DNA of 64,000 nt from NCBI GenBank assembly GCA_947561395.2, contig OX387183.1, forward strand, positions 41,646,901-41,710,900, read 5' to 3'. Numbering within the stretch: the first letter of the stretch is position 1; each line of letters starts with the position of its first letter. The notes under the pieces are model-generated. The model saw nothing but the letters and a program-made list of their open reading frames with translations. It was not told the origin of the DNA and ran no database searches. Below, piece after piece: positions 62,565-64,000 of the stretch. This DNA comes from Buxus sempervirens. Its lineage: Eukaryota; Streptophyta; Magnoliopsida; Buxales; Buxaceae. The position numbers and the translations under genes were made by a program.

Positions 62565-62884
62565 GGTACAACAGAGGACCTTGAATAAGTACTTTATATC
62601 TTATTATTTTGTCTTATATATTTGTAGGAGATTTGTTAGGAGTTATTTCTTTTATGGTATGTTTGAGAAGTGTTTAGAATAGGTTGTTGCCTTTTTATAT
62701 TTCAGATTTAATGTATTGAAGTAGAAGTTTATCTTGAGGACTATTAGCACTTTTATATTGAATTAATGAAGGAGTTGTTTAAATTTTGGCATACTTTGAT
62801 TTACCTTCATCTAATTTATGCTCTCGTTCTTAATGCCCTGATCCATTGAAAAAAAAAACCTACCGGATCCGGGGCATCACATTC

Positions 62885-64000
62885 ATGTTAAATATGGTCG
62901 CATGGAACATTAGGGGTTTGGACGACCCAGCTAAATAGAGATCAGTACAAAATATGATCTCTAAACAGAAATTGGAATTTTTATGTTTAGTGGAAACTGG
63001 ATTAAGATCTTGTAATTACTTTGTGATTGCTTCATCTTTGGTTCTGGGATAGGAAATAATTGCAAACTACAATCAATCGATTTATGGTCGAATCTAGGTG
63101 ATGTGGAACTCAAAATGTTTTGATATACAAGAAGTATTGAAGTTAGATCAAGGTATTCATTATAATGTCCTAATCAAACCTCTAAAGATGTGTTGTCTAA
63201 TATCATTCATTTATGCTTCTAAGGACTTGGTGGCTAGAATGAGACTATGCTAGGAGTTAATAATTGTCAATTCTAGTTCTCTGTGGTTATTAATGAGAGA
63301 CTTCAATGTGGTGGGTAATCAACCAAAGAAGCAAGGTGGGCGTTCTATCAATAATCGTGCTACTCAGGAGTTTTCTGAAGTAGTAAATGATTGCTATCTA
63401 TTGGGCCTAAAATTTCAAGGATGTAGATTTACTTGGAACAATAATGGTGAAGAGGTGGCAAGGATTCAATCCAAACTTGATAGAGTTTGAATTAATACTT
63501 CGAGCTAAGTACATTCAATGCTTCTCAAGCAACATTCCTTCCCCAGGAATATTTGATCACTCCCCAATGTTGATTTTTTTTTTGAAAAGAAAATTTTGGG
63601 TTCCAAACCATTTAAGTTCTATAATTTTTGGCTTGAAGACAGTGGATTTCAGTTGGTGGTAGAGAAGAACTGGGCACCTCCTGTGTATGGCATACCATTG
63701 TTCAAGTTAGCTTTGAAACTAAAGAGATTGAAGCAAGATTTGAAGGCATGGAGTAAACTTAAATTTGGGCAATTGCACAAAAACATTGAGGAGCTAAACC
63801 AGGAATTATCTACAATCCCAAAACTCTTGGAACTTGATCCGATTAATGAAGAACTAGCTACCAAGGAGAAGCTGCTATCCTCACAGTTATCCGTTCTTTT
63901 GAGATGTGAAGAAGCTAAGTTTAGGCAAAAATCCCGAATCCAATGGATTAGCTTGGGGATTAAAACATCAAATTTGTTTACAATTCTTTATTAGCTCGCC
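62885..64000 (+). pseudogene. LINE ORF2, endonuclease region (partial, decayed)
   Basis: It starts with ATG at 62885 and opens with VAWNIRGLDDP, typical of L1 apurinic-type endonucleases. Later pieces are LCLVETGL, MRDFNVV (usually GDFN, so the Gly is changed), FTWNNNGEEVARIQSKLDRV, and FDHSPML in place of the usual SDHSP. Then comes the linker before the reverse transcriptase (LKAWSKLKFGQLHKNIEELN). Stops at 62936, 63488 and elsewhere plus frame changes show it is inactive. The reverse transcriptase should lie right of the window. Confidence 0.88.

Larger units (their letters stand above)
51686..62881 (+). mobile_element. solo LTR F, interrupted by LTRs G and I
   Basis: It starts TGTAGAACCCAG and ends GGGGCATCACA. 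TTCAT lies at 51681-51685 and 62882-62886, an exact 5-bp duplication, and LINE ORF1/ORF2 sequence joins across it. After removal of LTRs G and I with one duplication each, its length is 2848 bp, nearly that of LTR B (2845 bp). Orientation is set to plus because the bulk resembles the TGTA..CA polarity of LTR B; this is uncertain. Confidence 0.85.
41655..64000 (+). mobile_element. L1-type LINE (ORF1 and start of ORF2), broken by four LTR insertions, runs off the window
   Basis: LINE pieces: about 41655-41888, 45361-45453, 48821-49045, 50859-51685 and 62882-64000, about 2.5 kb in all. ORF1 starts near 41716 with a Pro/Ser-rich leader and contains a DUF4283-type domain (DGKVLIEP, CLVGYFIEGALPF, FFFFKFSSAHDRN, then PWLLSGKLFIIKE and RICVEIDAAAEFP). 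A CX2CX4HX4C zinc knuckle has metal ligands encoded at 51191, 51200, 51215 and 51230, followed by a Lys-rich tail. ORF2 starts at 62885 with VAWNIRGLDDP. The frames hold premature stops, several at expected Trp codons. The 3' end is outside the window. Confidence 0.88.

Overview
This window is plant nuclear DNA. It carries a spliced BSL-type kelch-phosphatase gene with GT..AG introns, a plant SYP12-type syntaxin, and a dense load of plant retroelements: L1 and RTE LINEs, Ty1-copia, Ty3-gypsy and many solo LTRs. The AT-rich introns, one of about 14.4 kb, and the deep nesting of repeats suggest a fairly large, repeat-rich angiosperm genome. I cannot name the species from the sequence alone.

Layout. 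Positions 1-26042 (+): the 3' two thirds of a BSL2/BSL3-like protein phosphatase gene. Thirteen exons join in frame to 654 codons plus a stop, and the gene runs off the left edge. Intron 5050-10293 holds two decayed RTE LINEs ending in GAT repeats. Intron 11042-25483 holds a family of dyad-rich short elements, a decayed copia element, and a gypsy element that was itself hit by an L1 fragment and a short element with a 9-bp target duplication. Positions 26043-27410: tail-to-tail spacer. Positions 27411-28322 (-): an intact, uninterrupted syntaxin. Positions 28323-33100: syntaxin upstream region, then a long inverted-repeat element with a Mutator-type MITE inside it and a solo LTR splitting its right arm. 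Positions 33091-36839: no recognised gene.

Positions 36840-64000 form a layered nest. A family-1 LTR (36840 to about 41650) is hit by a solo LTR (37114-39958) and is then cut by an L1 LINE, which runs off the right edge. The LINE is interrupted by four solo LTRs (41889-45360, 45454-48820, 49046-50858, 51686-62881). The last of these carries two more solo LTRs (54070-60579 and 60737-62564), and the first of that pair contains another (55405-58971). Eight of the nine bounded LTRs have matching or one-mismatch 5-bp target duplications directly at their TG/CA ends; the ninth (54070-60579) also has an exact duplication but ends in TA. Insertion order can therefore be read directly.

The two host genes have established family roles: BSL phosphatases act in brassinosteroid signalling, and SYP12 syntaxins act in plasma-membrane secretion. 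Nothing seen here links them beyond convergent neighbourhood. The most unusual signal is in the LTRs. Each promoter region carries its own short inverted-repeat 'word', different between copies of one family, and in three family-3 copies the same word recurs downstream of the TATA box.
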